A DNA stretch of 64,000 nucleotides. It comes from Pleurotus ostreatus/Saccharomyces cerevisiae fusant. Its lineage: Eukaryota; Opisthokonta. Below the pieces are notes generated by a model. The model saw nothing but the letters and a program-made list of their open reading frames with translations. It ran no database searches and was not told the origin of the DNA. Position numbers and translations under genes: made by a program. The stretch covers positions 49,101 through 113,100 of the forward strand of contig JAMQCK010000058.1 in the NCBI GenBank assembly GCA_024196135.1. Reading direction: 5' to 3'. This document shows positions 45,448-56,967 of this stretch, in pieces (position 1 is the first letter of the stretch; each line of letters begins with the position of its first letter).

Positions 45448-47324
45448 ATGGACCCCAAGGACTACTTCGAACAGACCGTTCCTCCAGGTCATGGCCTCGA
45501 CCTCGAATACGAGGAGATGCTCAAACTGGGCGCCCTGGCGCGCCAACTCACGGGCGAGATGACAATGATCCCGGGCTACACTAGGAAGGGCGCCGCCGTC
45601 GAGATCAAGGACCAATTGCGCACGACCTTTAGGACTCTCATCACCGAATCCTCGTCCTTCCCCGAGACCTTCAGCGACAGCTTCGTGGACATCATCTTCA
45701 CTTCGCTGCGCCTATTCCTTGATCTCTGGCACGCTGTCGAAAGTACACGAGACGAAGTCCTCGCGGCTGAGGCGCGCACTCTATGGCCGCACATCGTCCG
45801 CTGGTCTGCCGCTCTGAACCCCGCGCGCAACGACGTGGTCGCTCGATATCCTCACCGCGATGCTACCCGCCAGGCAGGCGAAATTGCGCATGCCTACCTC
45901 ACCATACTCGAATCGAAGATGGAAAATGTAGACTCGGAGAGGAACTTCCTGTACACGTACCCCGACGTGATCACGCAGGCCTTCGAGCTCTGGCGCTACC
46001 TTCCTCGGATCTACGCTCTGCATATCAAACCATTCGCTCCTCCCGAGGAAGTGAGCGGGGCGGCCATTAAACCGATCCTGCTCGCCCATAGGATCTACCA
46101 CCTGCTGGTTAACGCGCCGGATGCCGACGCGGTCGTGGGTCGGGAACTCCTCGGCAGGGGAATGGATCGCGCGATGAAGAGGCATGACCTCTACCGCACC
46201 ATCGCGCCTCTGACGCAGAGTCTCCGCCAGCTCAAGATCGACCCGGATATCGTACCCAATGTTTGGTATACTCACCTTGTCCTCCTTGGCGGCCTCACCA
46301 GGCTTCCTGAGCTGGCGCCATCGGTCGTCCCGCGCTCCGCCTTCTGTGCCGTCATCTCGGTAGGGATGAAGGCATTCCAAAATCACGAGAACGAGTGGGA
46401 CGAGATCGGGCTATGGGCAGTGCGCCTCGTCGACGGCCTCTGCCGCGCGACATGCGATAACCGGTCTTTCGTCCGCGCCATACGCGAGGGCTACTTGGGC
46501 CTGCTCATCGACCTCGAGAAGTCGACGGGCAAGCGATGGGACCATCCCGACTTCGTCCAGAGGATATGCTCCGCGGCTGTCCAAGGGCGCGTTCTCCGTG
46601 CCCTTCGCAGCGCCCACCACGATTTTCCGCAAACAGCGCGGTTCGCGACGCGGAAGCCTGTCTGGCGCAAGGCCGCGCAGGTCTTCAGCAACTACGACCG
46701 CCTGTACACCGTCGACCGTCGCGAGAGGATCTGGCGACGGAATGCGGGCTGCTCCAATGCGATGGTGAGTAGAATCCTGCAAATGCTGGGTGTACGCGGT
46801 CTTGACGCGCGCAGGGCCCCCATAATGAAAGCGTACGCTTCTGCCCGTGCGGCGATGCGGTGTATTGTTCTGGTAGTTGTCAACGTATGCACTTCAAAGG
46901 CGGCCATCGCAAGAATTGTTGTGCTGAGGAGGGGCCCTGGAGCTTGCGTGGTGAGTCGCGGTGCTTTTGCCAAAAATGCTGAACTCTCACCGCTCGCTCA
47001 GGCGCCTTTTCCTTGAACGATATAGCCTTGCTCATCGACATTGTCCACGCAGACATATGGCTGATGAAACACAATTGCGCTCTCCCCCGGGGGTTCGACT
47101 TGTTAAGGAAGCGAGCATCTAGCAAGCGCCGGTTCAGCGAACAGGCGTACCTGATCGTTGACTTCAGCGATGTTCTTGATATGCGATACGAGACGAGGAC
47201 ACAGCCGGTGGACTCCGCCGCGGAGGTCCATAGCGTCCCCGTCCAGGTCGTATTCCGGCTCGGCGCGACGATACAGAGGCATTTCCTGCCATTCACTTAC
47301 CATATGAAATATTTCTTGACGTAG
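45448..47324 (+). CDS. MYND zinc-finger family protein O (3 exons)
   Basis: Exons 45448-46764, 46815-46950, 47002-47324; 591 aa, introns 50 and 51 bp. Closest relative of N (shared LARQLTGEM, FRTLITESSSFPE, LWPHIVRWSAALNPARNDV, SLRQLKID). In the W-x4-HP motif it has NP instead of HP. The finger is Cys in CSNAM, His, CPCGDAVYCSGSCQRMHF..H..C; Phe replaces the usual Trp after His. The C-terminal domain: FSLNDIALLIDIVHADIWLM, VDFSDVLDMRYETRT, then VQVVFRLG..RHFLPFTYHMKYFL. An ordinary, intact copy. Confidence 0.85.
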
Positions 47325-47826
47325 GTGAGCATCGGAGTTTGCATCGCTCGTTTAATCTCATACTCATTTACAGGCATAGTGTCTTGTGAAAGACGCTGAC
47401 TAGCACGCGGAAGAAAAGATCCCGTACAGAAATCAGATGAGCAGGAGTTCTCGGTGAGAAGTGTATCAATCAGCGCGACTGATACTCGCTGAAGACGATG
47501 GAAGAGAATTGCAAGTGGCGGGCGTAATCGCACGACAGTCCGCGCTCGACTCGCGAGCTGGGTCGCTGCCTGTGACTGAAGTCACCAAGCGTACGAATAA
47601 TTTACTCGCCATGGAGGCCTAGCGAAGGAGCTGCCGCGCGACGGGTCAAGCTGGCGGGCGTAGAATAGCAAAGGGGGTGAAGAGCAAGGCAGCGGCGGGG
47701 CGCTATTTCGAACTAATTTGTAATCAGATCACATGACTTGCCGTTGAGGTCGGCGCGGGCTTTGTACGGGTTTGTCCTCACCTTCGTCTCGACGCCCATC
47801 TGCTGCCGATTCCTTCTGCTCCTCTC
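47325..47826. other. Intergenic between O and P
   Basis: 502 bp, 3' flank of O and promoter of P; nothing recognised. Confidence 0.4.
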
Positions 47827-49709
47827 ATGAAGCCTCAAGGCAGCTCAGGAATCGCGACCTTAGACCGCTGCCTTAGCGTCGAGTACGATGAACTCTGCCG
47901 ACTCAGACTTCTCGCGCGACAGCTGACGGGCGAACTCGCCTTTTCTCCTGGTGGCACTGCGAAGAGCGTTCTCGCAGATCTCAAGGCACAAGTGCCCACG
48001 ACCTTCCGCACCCTCTCTTCCGCGCCACCATCATCCCTGTCAGTCATTGGCGACGATCTCGTGCAAGTCATCTTCCTGTCACTCCGCGTCTCGACGCACG
48101 TTTGGCGGGCTGTGGAATATTCGAAGGACCGCAGTCTCGAGCGAGCCGCACGATGCCTCTGGCCTCATATCGTGCGATGGGTCGCCTGCCTTCACCCTTC
48201 CCGGAACCATGTCATCGCTCGATACCCTCAGCGTGACGCCGCTCGCGAAACTTTCGACATAGCTCAGGCCTACCTCGTCGTGCTCGAAGAGATTATGAGC
48301 CCTGTCAATACAACCAAGGTCTTTCTGCACGCCAACCCTGATCTGATCATTCAGGCATTCGAGCTCTGGCGCTACCTTCCCCGAATTCACGCGTTCTATA
48401 CGAAAACGTCCTCAGCATCCACATACGTGCAACGAGCGTTCTACCGGGCGGTATGGCTGGCGACTACGCTCTTCAAGATTCTCGCGAGCAACATAAACGC
48501 CGCCACCTCCAGAGATCGTGCGTTATTCTGCGAATGTGTCAATATCGCGATTCCCAGAAGGCAAACGCTCTACCGCCTTATAGCGCCGCTAACGCATTGC
48601 GTCGCGAAACTCGACATGGATCCGAGCTCCGCCCTCAATATGTGGCGATCACATCTCGGCCTTCTCGTCGGTATTGTGGAGCTTCCCGAACTTGCCCCCT
48701 CCACGATCCCGCGCTCTGCCTTCAGAGCCGTCATCCTTGCCGGGAAGCGATGCCTTAGGCTGCACGATATGCGCCACGGCGGATACTGGGCGATCCGCTT
48801 GGTGGACATCCTCTGTCGCTTGACAACCGATAACCGACCATTCCTGCATGCTCTGGAGGAAGATTATCTCGGGCTGCTTATCGATTTCGAAGAGTACACT
48901 GGTACCGAATACGACCACACAGACTTCGTGCGCAATTTCTGCCCTACGATGATTCAGGCGCGTGTCATCCGCATCATCCGTCGTCTCCATCCCGACATAG
49001 ACCCTCTGCCCGCGACGCCCATGAACTTGAAGAAGGATGTAACGTGGCGCCTGGCTGCGTTTGCGCACAAGAACTACCTAAGCATGTACGAGACGGAGTA
49101 TGGAAGTAGGGGCACGTGGCGAACTCACATCAGCTGCAGCAATAAGAAGGTGAGCGCTGTTAGCTGCACGTAAAGGATACGAGAAGCTGATCTGCGCAGG
49201 GTCCCCATAATCGGACGGTTAATATCTGCCCGTGCGGTGATGTTGTCTACTGCTCCGGTAGCTGTCAGCGCATGCACTGGGAGCTCGTTCATCGGACGCA
49301 GTGCTGTCGCGACGACGGACCTTGGGGCCTTCACGGTAAGTCGGATCTTTCATCACGGCAATTATTTCAACTCAACTTCTATGAAGGCACTTTCTCTCTC
49401 AACGACGTCACTTTCCTATTCGATCTCGTCGTCGAGAAAACACTCCTGCTGAAGGGAAAACTCGAGGTTCGCGAGAAGCTCGTGGCCTTTGACAAAAGGT
49501 GAAGAGCGCGCGGGCGCAAATTCATGCAGCAGGTATGCTTGGTGACGGACTATACCGATGTGCTTGCCTCGCGCACTGAGGTAGAAGTGCAGCCGGCGAG
49601 ATCTCGCGCGGATGCGCGGCGTGTTTTAGTCGAGGTTGCGTTCCGATCCGGCAAAGCGACACTGAGGCGCCGCTTGCCGGTCACTTATCCCTTCGAGTAC
49701 TTTTTATGA
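47827..49709 (+). pseudogene. MYND zinc-finger family gene P with an in-frame stop
   Basis: Exons 47827-49149, 49200-49335, 49387-49709. N-terminal region and finger are intact: LARQLTGEL, LWPHIVRWVACLHPSRNHV, Cys in CSNKK, His, CPCGDVVYCSGSCQRMHW..H..C. In exon 3 a TGA at 49500-49502 follows LVAFDKR; the same frame then continues with VCLVTDYTDVLASRTEVEVQ and the family ending VEVAFRSGK..RRLPVTYPFEYFL up to a normal stop at 49709. No intron of suitable phase removes the TGA. Translation would give 524 aa without most of the C-terminal domain. It is either a young pseudogene, a truncated functional variant, or a sequencing error. Confidence 0.75.
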
Positions 49710-50747
49710 TGACCGGTGTCGTTTTATTCAGCGTATCGCACATGTATAGAAGAGGAACTCATAGTTATATCGAGACATCCGCGTCACTTCGTCGCGCCCT
49801 TAGTTCGAGGGACACTTCGACTTTTCCCCCTAGATCCGTGCGTGTTGAGAAGGCCTCCCCTCGAGGAGTATGTTGCGCAGAGTGCCGTTGCCTGGGTGAT
49901 GGCCTCTTGAAGATACATGCAAGTGTTGTATTTACTCGCCATGCAAGCCCCATGCATCGCCCGTCGTCGGCGCGGCATGAAATGCGGTGGACTTCGATGT
50001 AGTGCATCCACTGGTATAGCTTTTGGTAGTGGAGAACATCGCCCGGGAAAACTTGTATTGTTCCAGTTTGTGAACCCTGGACCGGCGCGCGTGAGGGGTA
50101 TGAGGGCGTGGTACATGACTCACGCTGACTCGACGAAGTTCATGCCAGGCGTATCGACGTGCTTGGTGTGGCTGTGATCAGATTTTAGTGGAGAGTGAGC
50201 GTTCGCGCTCAAGAGCATGGTGTGCCCGTGAATTACGGAGTGGTAGTTTGCGAGAGATGAGTGTGCTCGTCGGGCGCGTTCCCAATGCTGATAATGTGGT
50301 CGATTGGTCCAGAGAGCAGTAGGTCCGTATGGTGACAACTTTACTTCACAGTTCAAGAGCTGCCCTCATCGCGGGCGGGCGATGTCGATACTGGAGATTG
50401 TGGTTCTCCAAGCGCTCGCATGGATTCTGACATCCATAAGGGCAAGGAAAGTTCGGGAATTGCCGAACGGTTCTTGTCCTCGACCATCATCATCTATCTT
50501 GGTGATCATACGCCTCTTCCCCCACCCCCCCTCCCTCCTTCCTGCTCAAGGGATATCCTCGGAAGGACCAAAGAAGTCCGGCGATACCCAAGCACTCAAG
50601 TAGTCTACTACACGTCGGTGTCGTACCTTGCAATCGGGATCCGGGATTATCTGGCGCGCGCCACGCCAATAGAGAACGAAGTAGGAGGCCTCCAGGTGCG
50701 TGAACTACCTCTATCACCTATCCCCTCCGTCTCAAAGTACGCTCAGA
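49710..50747. other. Intergenic between P and R
   Basis: 1.04 kb, no gene supported. Several short frames on both strands lack start, splice or domain evidence. Confidence 0.4.
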
Positions 50748-53726
50748 ATGGACAACGCCGGTTCAACCTCAGGCTCCTCCGCGTCGAACATCACTACGCC
50801 TCTCGCAAGCATTCCCACATCCGTCCTTGAATGGTACAGGGAGAACGGTCTCAAACTACCAGACACGCCAGCCATACCCCAAGCGAGTCTTCGGCTGCAA
50901 ACCAACTACGTATACGACGCTATCGGCGTGTCGCAGTCTCCTCATTCGTCCACCGTCAACAGCCCGGTCGTTGCTCTTCAGCCAGGTCCTTCCAGCACCC
51001 CCCGGAACTACGATACGTCCTCACCAAGCACATCACGCCCCTCGCAAGACATATCTCTCGCCCGATCAGCGCTGTCAAGACCATCGCTCTCGCGGCCATC
51101 GTCATCCTCCCAGCAAGCCCCGCCCCCCTCCACGCTGCCTAATGCGGACGTCCTCTCTCGCGTCGACGCCGCCCTTGCAGAGGTGCTGCACCCGTACAAG
51201 ATGCAGATTGCGCAGCTCGAAGAAGAGCGGGAGCGTCTCGTCTCGCAGCTGCGCGCGCACCCGTCGGCCGATCCGGGCTCTTCGCAGCAGCAGCTTGAGA
51301 CCGAGCGTCAAGAACTCGCGTCCGAACGTGCACGCATGCGCGCTCTATTGGACTCTGCGGTCCAGCAAGCCCTCGCGTCGGTCACGAAGTCCCAGAGACT
51401 CGGCATCGAGCTCGACAACACGCGCAACGTACTCAGTGCGCAGCGCGTCGAACTCGACTCGTGTCGCACCGAACTTCAGGCAACGCAGAACGAAGTCCGC
51501 ACCATGCAGGCCGCCCTTTCCGCCGCTGGTAATATCAACAACACCATGCGCGCGAACTTCATGGAAGCCGCCAAGCTGGCGCGCTCGGAGATCGCGAAGG
51601 CGCGCGCAGAGCGAGATGCGGCGCAGCGCGAGATCGTGAGCCAACAGGCAGAGCTCAGCCTCGCCCGCGCGAACCTCGCGAACACGACTAGTCAACGAGA
51701 GGCCATCGCGCACTCGGAGCGCGACCTCGCCATACGCGAGCTCAACACCCTGCGCACCGAGCTCAGCACGACTCGCGCTCAACACGGCGAGACTCAACGC
51801 GACCTCGCGGTAACACGCGCGCAGCGGGACACCACCAAGCAAGAGCTGCAAGGCGCGCGAGACGAGGCGAACCAGCTACGCTCTGAGCTCGCCGCCGCCA
51901 GGGCCGAGAAGGAGGAGATGCAGCGGTCAGTATTGCCGGCGGTGCGCGAGATGTACGCCGAGCGTGCTGGGATCTTGGCGGGGGCGGACATGACGAAGCG
52001 GCAGCTGAACGAGGCGAGGGCGGAGATCGACCGCTTGCGGAGCGAGCTCGACAGCGTGAAGAGCGAGCGGGATGTGATGGCCATCGAACGCGACAATCTG
52101 CGACGCGAGGCCGCGCGCTTACAAGAAGAACCGGTGTCCGTGAAGCGCGAAGGCGAGGATGAGCTCGGGCGCGAACTTGCGGACACCAGGCGCGAGCGCG
52201 ACGCAGTGAAGGGCGAACTGGACACGCTACGGAACGCGTATGCAGCGGTGCAGGACGACCTTACATCGACGAGGGGAGAGCTCGATCGGGTGCACGCAGA
52301 GCTCGATGGTATTCAGCACCAGTGTGTGCAAATGACGACCGTACTCGACTCCAGCGTCAAGCAGGAGGCTCACGATGAGTCAACTGGTTCGATATCGCGA
52401 GCAGTTGTCGACAGTCACTCCGTCGACGACGACGCGTCCACTGCGACCGCTTCCCTCGCTCCCGCAGACCCTGGTCCATCTGCCGCGACTGCAACCCAAA
52501 ACCCCGTTGTCGCTGCTATCATCGGCGGCTACGCGCATTCGGCTAACTTTACGTCCGCAACCATTGAGCGGGCGGACATCGAGCACCTCGCTCACGAGTT
52601 CAGCCTCCTCCATCATGCAGTCGTCGGCGCGCGGGACAGCACTGCGCTGGCGCAGGTTTCACTTCTTCGTATCGAAGGCGAGCTTGTCGCGGCGAGGGAG
52701 ACGATGACGAACCTGCAGACCGAGCTTCTCGCCGCTCGAGGCGAGATCGCCGCGCTCCAAAAGGTTCGCGGGGAGCTGCAGGCGTCGAACGTGGAGCTCG
52801 GGCAAGCTCTTCGGCGGGCAGAGGTGGCCGGCAAGGAGCGCGACTTGCACGCACGCTCGAACCCAACCGGCGGCGTCAGGCAATCGGCTGAACGCGACGA
52901 GGAGGTCGCGCGGGCGTGGTCGGAAGTTGCAAAGTGGAAGGAGGCGCTCGCGAAAGCACATACGTTACACGTGCGACTCGCCGCGGAGGTCAGGGAACTG
53001 CGGGCCACACGAACGTCCGATGCCCCGTTGTCTGAGCAAGATTCCGCATCACAAGCATCTGCGTCGCAGCAGCTCTCTTCTACTCTACAGCATTCTACAC
53101 CACCGAGCTCGCAGGCTACCCTTCTCACTGCCTCACAGTCGTCGTTGCCGTCGACATCGCAGATATCTGGCCCTCCCTCTTCCCAGTACACGATATCGAC
53201 TCAAGCCAGCTCCTCAGTCCCCCTCTCGTCCGCAGATGGCGCACAGGCTGCTTTCGGACAAAGACGGGATACAACCCCGACATCAACGCCTTCGATATCA
53301 GCACCACCGTCATGGCGAGCGCTGCCTTCTCAAGTGAAGCCATCACCGTCGCGTCTACCCATGCTTCCCCCTTCGTCCGCGCACACCCAACCGTCGCTGC
53401 ATGCTGCGAGCTCGTCACATACATCTTCCCCAACTATCGCATCGTCGTCTACGCCATCCGCACCCGTCATCGTACCCATATCAACCGCGTCCTCCGGAAG
53501 CAGCTCGCCTCTTCGAAAAGGGGCTACATGCAGTGTGCTAGCTGGTCGCAAGAGGGTCAACGACGCAGGCCGACCGGACGATGCGAAGCGCAGGAGGCTA
53601 GGGAGCCAAGGCGGCGCTTCACACGTCGGTGACGATCCGTCTCAAGAGGCGACATCTGGAGCGACGGAAGGAATCATCGACCGCCGCCTCCCATCCGTAC
53701 CTCCCGTGTGCGTGAAGACTGAATAA
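50748..53726 (+). CDS. Large coiled-coil protein R with nuclear localisation signal (single exon)
   Basis: 992 aa without introns. I use the ATG at 50748 because the frame further up opens with GTG. Layout: Ser/Thr/Pro-rich N-terminus (about 1-150), long coiled coil about 155-520 (ERERLVSQLRA, ELDSCRTELQATQNEVRTMQ, RERDAVKGELDTLRNAY), a linker with VVAAIIGGYAHSANF, a second coiled coil about 615-770, then a long Ser/Thr/Pro/Gln-rich tail and near the C-terminus GRKRVNDAGRPDDAKRRRLG, a bipartite-type nuclear localisation signal. Two V-K-[RQ]-E acidic contexts (VSVKREGE, SVKQEAH) look like SUMO-acceptor motifs. Probably a nuclear structural or scaffold protein; I do not recognise a family. Convergent with Q. 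Confidence 0.75.
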   Translation: MDNAGSTSGSSASNITTPLASIPTSVLEWYRENGLKLPDTPAIPQASLRLQTNYVYDAIGVSQSPHSSTVNSPVVALQPGPSSTPRNYDTSSPSTSRPSQDISLARSALSRPSLSRPSSSSQQAPPPSTLPNADVLSRVDAALAEVLHPYKMQIAQLEEERERLVSQLRAHPSADPGSSQQQLETERQELASERARMRALLDSAVQQALASVTKSQRLGIELDNTRNVLSAQRVELDSCRTELQATQNEVRTMQAALSAAGNINNTMRANFMEAAKLARSEIAKARAERDAAQREIVSQQAELSLARANLANTTSQREAIAHSERDLAIRELNTLRTELSTTRAQHGETQRDLAVTRAQRDTTKQELQGARDEANQLRSELAAARAEKEEMQRSVLPAVREMYAERAGILAGADMTKRQLNEARAEIDRLRSELDSVKSERDVMAIERDNLRREAARLQEEPVSVKREGEDELGRELADTRRERDAVKGELDTLRNAYAAVQDDLTSTRGELDRVHAELDGIQHQCVQMTTVLDSSVKQEAHDESTGSISRAVVDSHSVDDDASTATASLAPADPGPSAATATQNPVVAAIIGGYAHSANFTSATIERADIEHLAHEFSLLHHAVVGARDSTALAQVSLLRIEGELVAARETMTNLQTELLAARGEIAALQKVRGELQASNVELGQALRRAEVAGKERDLHARSNPTGGVRQSAERDEEVARAWSEVAKWKEALAKAHTLHVRLAAEVRELRATRTSDAPLSEQDSASQASASQQLSSTLQHSTPPSSQATLLTASQSSLPSTSQISGPPSSQYTISTQASSSVPLSSADGAQAAFGQRRDTTPTSTPSISAPPSWRALPSQVKPSPSRLPMLPPSSAHTQPSLHAASSSHTSSPTIASSSTPSAPVIVPISTASSGSSSPLRKGATCSVLAGRKRVNDAGRPDDAKRRRLGSQGGASHVGDDPSQEATSGATEGIIDRRLPSVPPVCVKTE

Positions 53727-54392
53727 TGAAGGACTCGAGCCCACGACGTGCGGGTTCGAACTACTCTACACGCTTTCGCTTTGTGTTCAGCATGCGGCAA
53801 TCCGTAACCCTGCGTTCACCGCCTTGCCCCGCTCCCTGAAGGTCAAGACACAGTCTTTCAGCGAACGCATGTACTCTCAAGTGACGCAGGCGGGCCAGGA
53901 GGAGTGTCTGCTCCGACGATTGCGCTATGCAGATCATCTCGTCCTTTATTCTTGAATTCTCTACCCGTTGGGGTTCCCTCGCCTCGCATTTCGTGTTGTA
54001 TATACATCCCCTTTACTCGGTGTCGAACAGCTTGTTGTATGTCCTGCCTCGGACTTACTCAAGGACATGTACCAGGTAGTGCGTGTACATTATGATTATT
54101 TCATTGTTTTGTACCTTTCTTTGTGGTGTTATGGCGTACAAATGCGCACTTCACGTGTAGCGTCTAGTACTAGTACGAAGGCGGTGACATTGTGACGTTC
54201 AAAACTTGTCCCAAGAGGTGATGTATTGGAAGGATGGCGATCGTGCTCTGGCGAACCCCCAGCGACAGACCAAGCTCGCCACTGCGTGCATTGCACAAAG
54301 CGTCGCAGTTCTGTTCGAGAACGTACTCGGTGTGAACACTGCGAAGGCCACCCCGTGTCCATGCAAGCGATATATCGAGAAATGAATCTGCT
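53727..54392. other. Convergent intergenic region between R and Q
   Basis: 666 bp with 3' flanks of both genes. No gene seen. Confidence 0.4.
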
Positions 54393-56329
54393 CTACTTCC
54401 TCCCGCCAGCGTTCGGTTGCTGCGGAAACCATGACGACGCGTTGGCCACTGCCTGAAAGACCTCGACGGTGTAGGTGACGGGCAGCATACGCGTCGGCTG
54501 GTCTCCGCCCAAGTTCATCTTCGTTTCCAGAAACACTGTCCCGCGCGGCGCAGACGCGCGTGGCGAGTCCTCCTCGAGCGCGCGCACGGTGGCGCGGACC
54601 GCGGGGTATATCTGGCTCTGCTCGAAGGTGATCACCGGAAGCTTGCCTTTTTTGTGCATAGAGAGGATGCTGGGGGCGATCTCTTGCGGGCGCTGGACCA
54701 CGTATATGTGCGCGTCGATCGTATAAAATAAGACATCGAGCAGAGTGACGTTGCCTACGGGTAGCAAATTAGCGCGGAACAAGGGGATGACTAGACGAGC
54801 GACTTGCCGTGTAGGCCCCACGGACCGTTGTTCGCGCAGCACGTCAAGCGATGTGTTTTATTCCAGTGCACACGCTGACATCGCTTGGAGCAGTAGAACG
54901 CGTCGCCACACGGGCAGACGCGTACTCGACCTTCGTGTGAGCCCTAGAAAGTTCATTAGAACAGTAGACATGAATGTGAAAGCATCATTACCGCGTCATT
55001 CGAGCAGGGAAACTGCTTCCAGAGTTTCTCGTGCTTCATTTTCACCAAGTAGCAGTTATATCGACTGCTGAACTGACGTATGACAGTTTTGTAGTTCAGT
55101 CGCCCCTGGGGGTCCATAGGGGTGGGCTCCGGGTCGAATTCGTCCTTGTGAAGCCGATGGAAGACACGAAGAACGGACGCCTGCGCAAGGCCGGTGCATA
55201 GCTGGTGCGTGAATTCGACAACGTTGTAATCCTCAGAAGCCATGCCGATGCGTTTGATAACAGAGTACGCGCCTGCTTCGAGCGCGCGCTTCAACGTGTT
55301 ATTGCTCCCGGTGGCCTGGCAGAGAATCCCGAGGAGGTCCGCGCCCGCAACGGCGTCCAGGTGAAAGCGCTGATCCAGGCAGACATTTGCGCCCTCGACA
55401 ACGGATCTCAAGTACGCGCGAGGGCAGATGTCACGCGCAAAGGAAGGTAGACGGATGATCAGAGACTGCAGCTGGAATTGCTTGAACCACACTTTTCCGA
55501 CGAGGCGCGGCGACGTAGGCAGGTGGACGAGGTAGCGGTTCTGTTTTGTAAATAATGGGTGCAGTCCACCCTTTTGGAGATGTCTCTGAAGTTCCCGCAC
55601 GAAGATCGCGCGCGCGTCGTCCGCGCTGATGAGATTGCGCTGCGACCGACGCTGTGGATGTGGAAGATCCCAGCCACAGACCATGTTGTACAGAGTAGAT
55701 ACCGCCTCGAGTAGTGTGCAAATCGTGTCCGCAGCGTTATAACCGGGGCGGAGCATCGTCTCCGGGATATAGCGCGGAAATCTGAGCCAGAAGTCAAACA
55801 CGAAGAAGAGCATATCCGGCCTGTCAATAAGGAGACGCTCCATGTGACCGCGATTGTACTGAAAGATGTAGAGGTACACCTTTGTCAGACCCTCAAGGAC
55901 CAGGTAGTTTCCGGAGGAAGACTTCGTAGGGAAGACGGTGTCGCCGCCCGGATGTAGGAAGGCTAGCCAGTCGATCGCGTCGGGCCAGAAGCGATACAGC
56001 ATGTCATTGACATCGCCACCGCCGTCTTCCAAAGTGCAGACGGCCTCGCAGGCGAGGCTCAGGATATGTATCTCCATAGTGATGGCTTCAATGCGTGGGT
56101 CGTCTTCTGCAAGACGTTGCGTGCGACCGTCTTTGTCCGAGAGACCAGGGAAGGCGTCCACAGGCTCTAGCAGGACGCGCAGCTTGTCCAGAGCGTCGCG
56201 TCGGTTCGACGCTGGCCCTTGTGACCAAGGCGTATTTCCATTTAACTGGAAGGCGATGTCTTGTATCATGTTGACGCGCTGTACGGGATCTTTCGACCAT
56301 TGCGGCGGCCTACGTCGTGTCGATCGCAT
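54393..56329 (-). CDS. Diverged MYND zinc-finger family protein Q (3 exons, GC-AG intron)
   Basis: Minus-strand exons 54992-56329, 54808-54943, 54393-54754; 611 aa. Start at 56329 (MRSTRRRPPQWSKDP). The most diverged member: FWPDAIDWLAFLHPGGDTVF carries the W-x4-HP motif, followed by a long DFWLRFPRYIPE block and FTHQLCTGLAQASVLRVFH. Finger: Cys in CSNDA, 48-bp phase-0 intron, His, CPCGDAFYC..CQRVHW..H..C. The second intron starts with GC (GCAAGT..TAG), with the same phase and position as in the paralogs, so it is a GC-AG intron. The C-terminal domain ends TKMNLGG..RMLPVTYTVEVF plus a Gln/Pro-rich tail. Confidence 0.8.
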
Positions 56330-56967
56330 CTTTTGTCTGAAGTTCGTCAGTATGATCTTCAAATCGCAAAGACAAGACGACATACCGTCGCAGGGCAGCA
56401 GGGGATGGCTTAGAACGAGTGCGTCAGGACAGGCAGTATTGCAAGTCGCGTACTGGTGGTGGTTCAGGCGAAAATGCGCATGTGACGTCAATTCCGTCCA
56501 CGTTGCACGTTCATGTCAGCCCAAAAGTCATGCACGGGAAGCCCCAACCATGAATTATGATGGAAAGCATCGTCGTATACCACTGAAACGACGAGCGTAG
56601 CAGACCTTAACTACAAATAAAACTACGCATCGACATCCCGGCATAAGCAGCGGGCCCGGAAACACTGGATAAGAAAGGTGTCTACTGGCGAGCGTCCGCG
56701 CAGCAGAGCAGCACGGCACGAAAGGACTCGGTACGGGTACGAATGATATGCAGAAAATAAGGGTATCAGAATGCACACGGTTAGTAAGTAGTATCCTACG
56801 CGAGAGAGAAAGCCAGCATATGGAGCAAGGACGGCGGACAACATAATGATAAAAGAGTGGCGTATATGACGGACAGGGACGCGTATCCAAGACGAGGGAC
56901 AAGGGCAGGATGTATAAGAACATTGAATTGTGACAGGCGGCAGACGGGCGAGATACGGACTGAACGC
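56330..56967. other. Intergenic between S and Q
   Basis: 638 bp; 3' flank of S and promoter of Q (both minus strand). Nothing recognised. Confidence 0.4.

Noticed and set aside
53740..53790. tRNA-like B-box (GGGTTCGAACT) after gene R
   Set aside because: No A-box at the right distance and no cloverleaf arms can be drawn around it.
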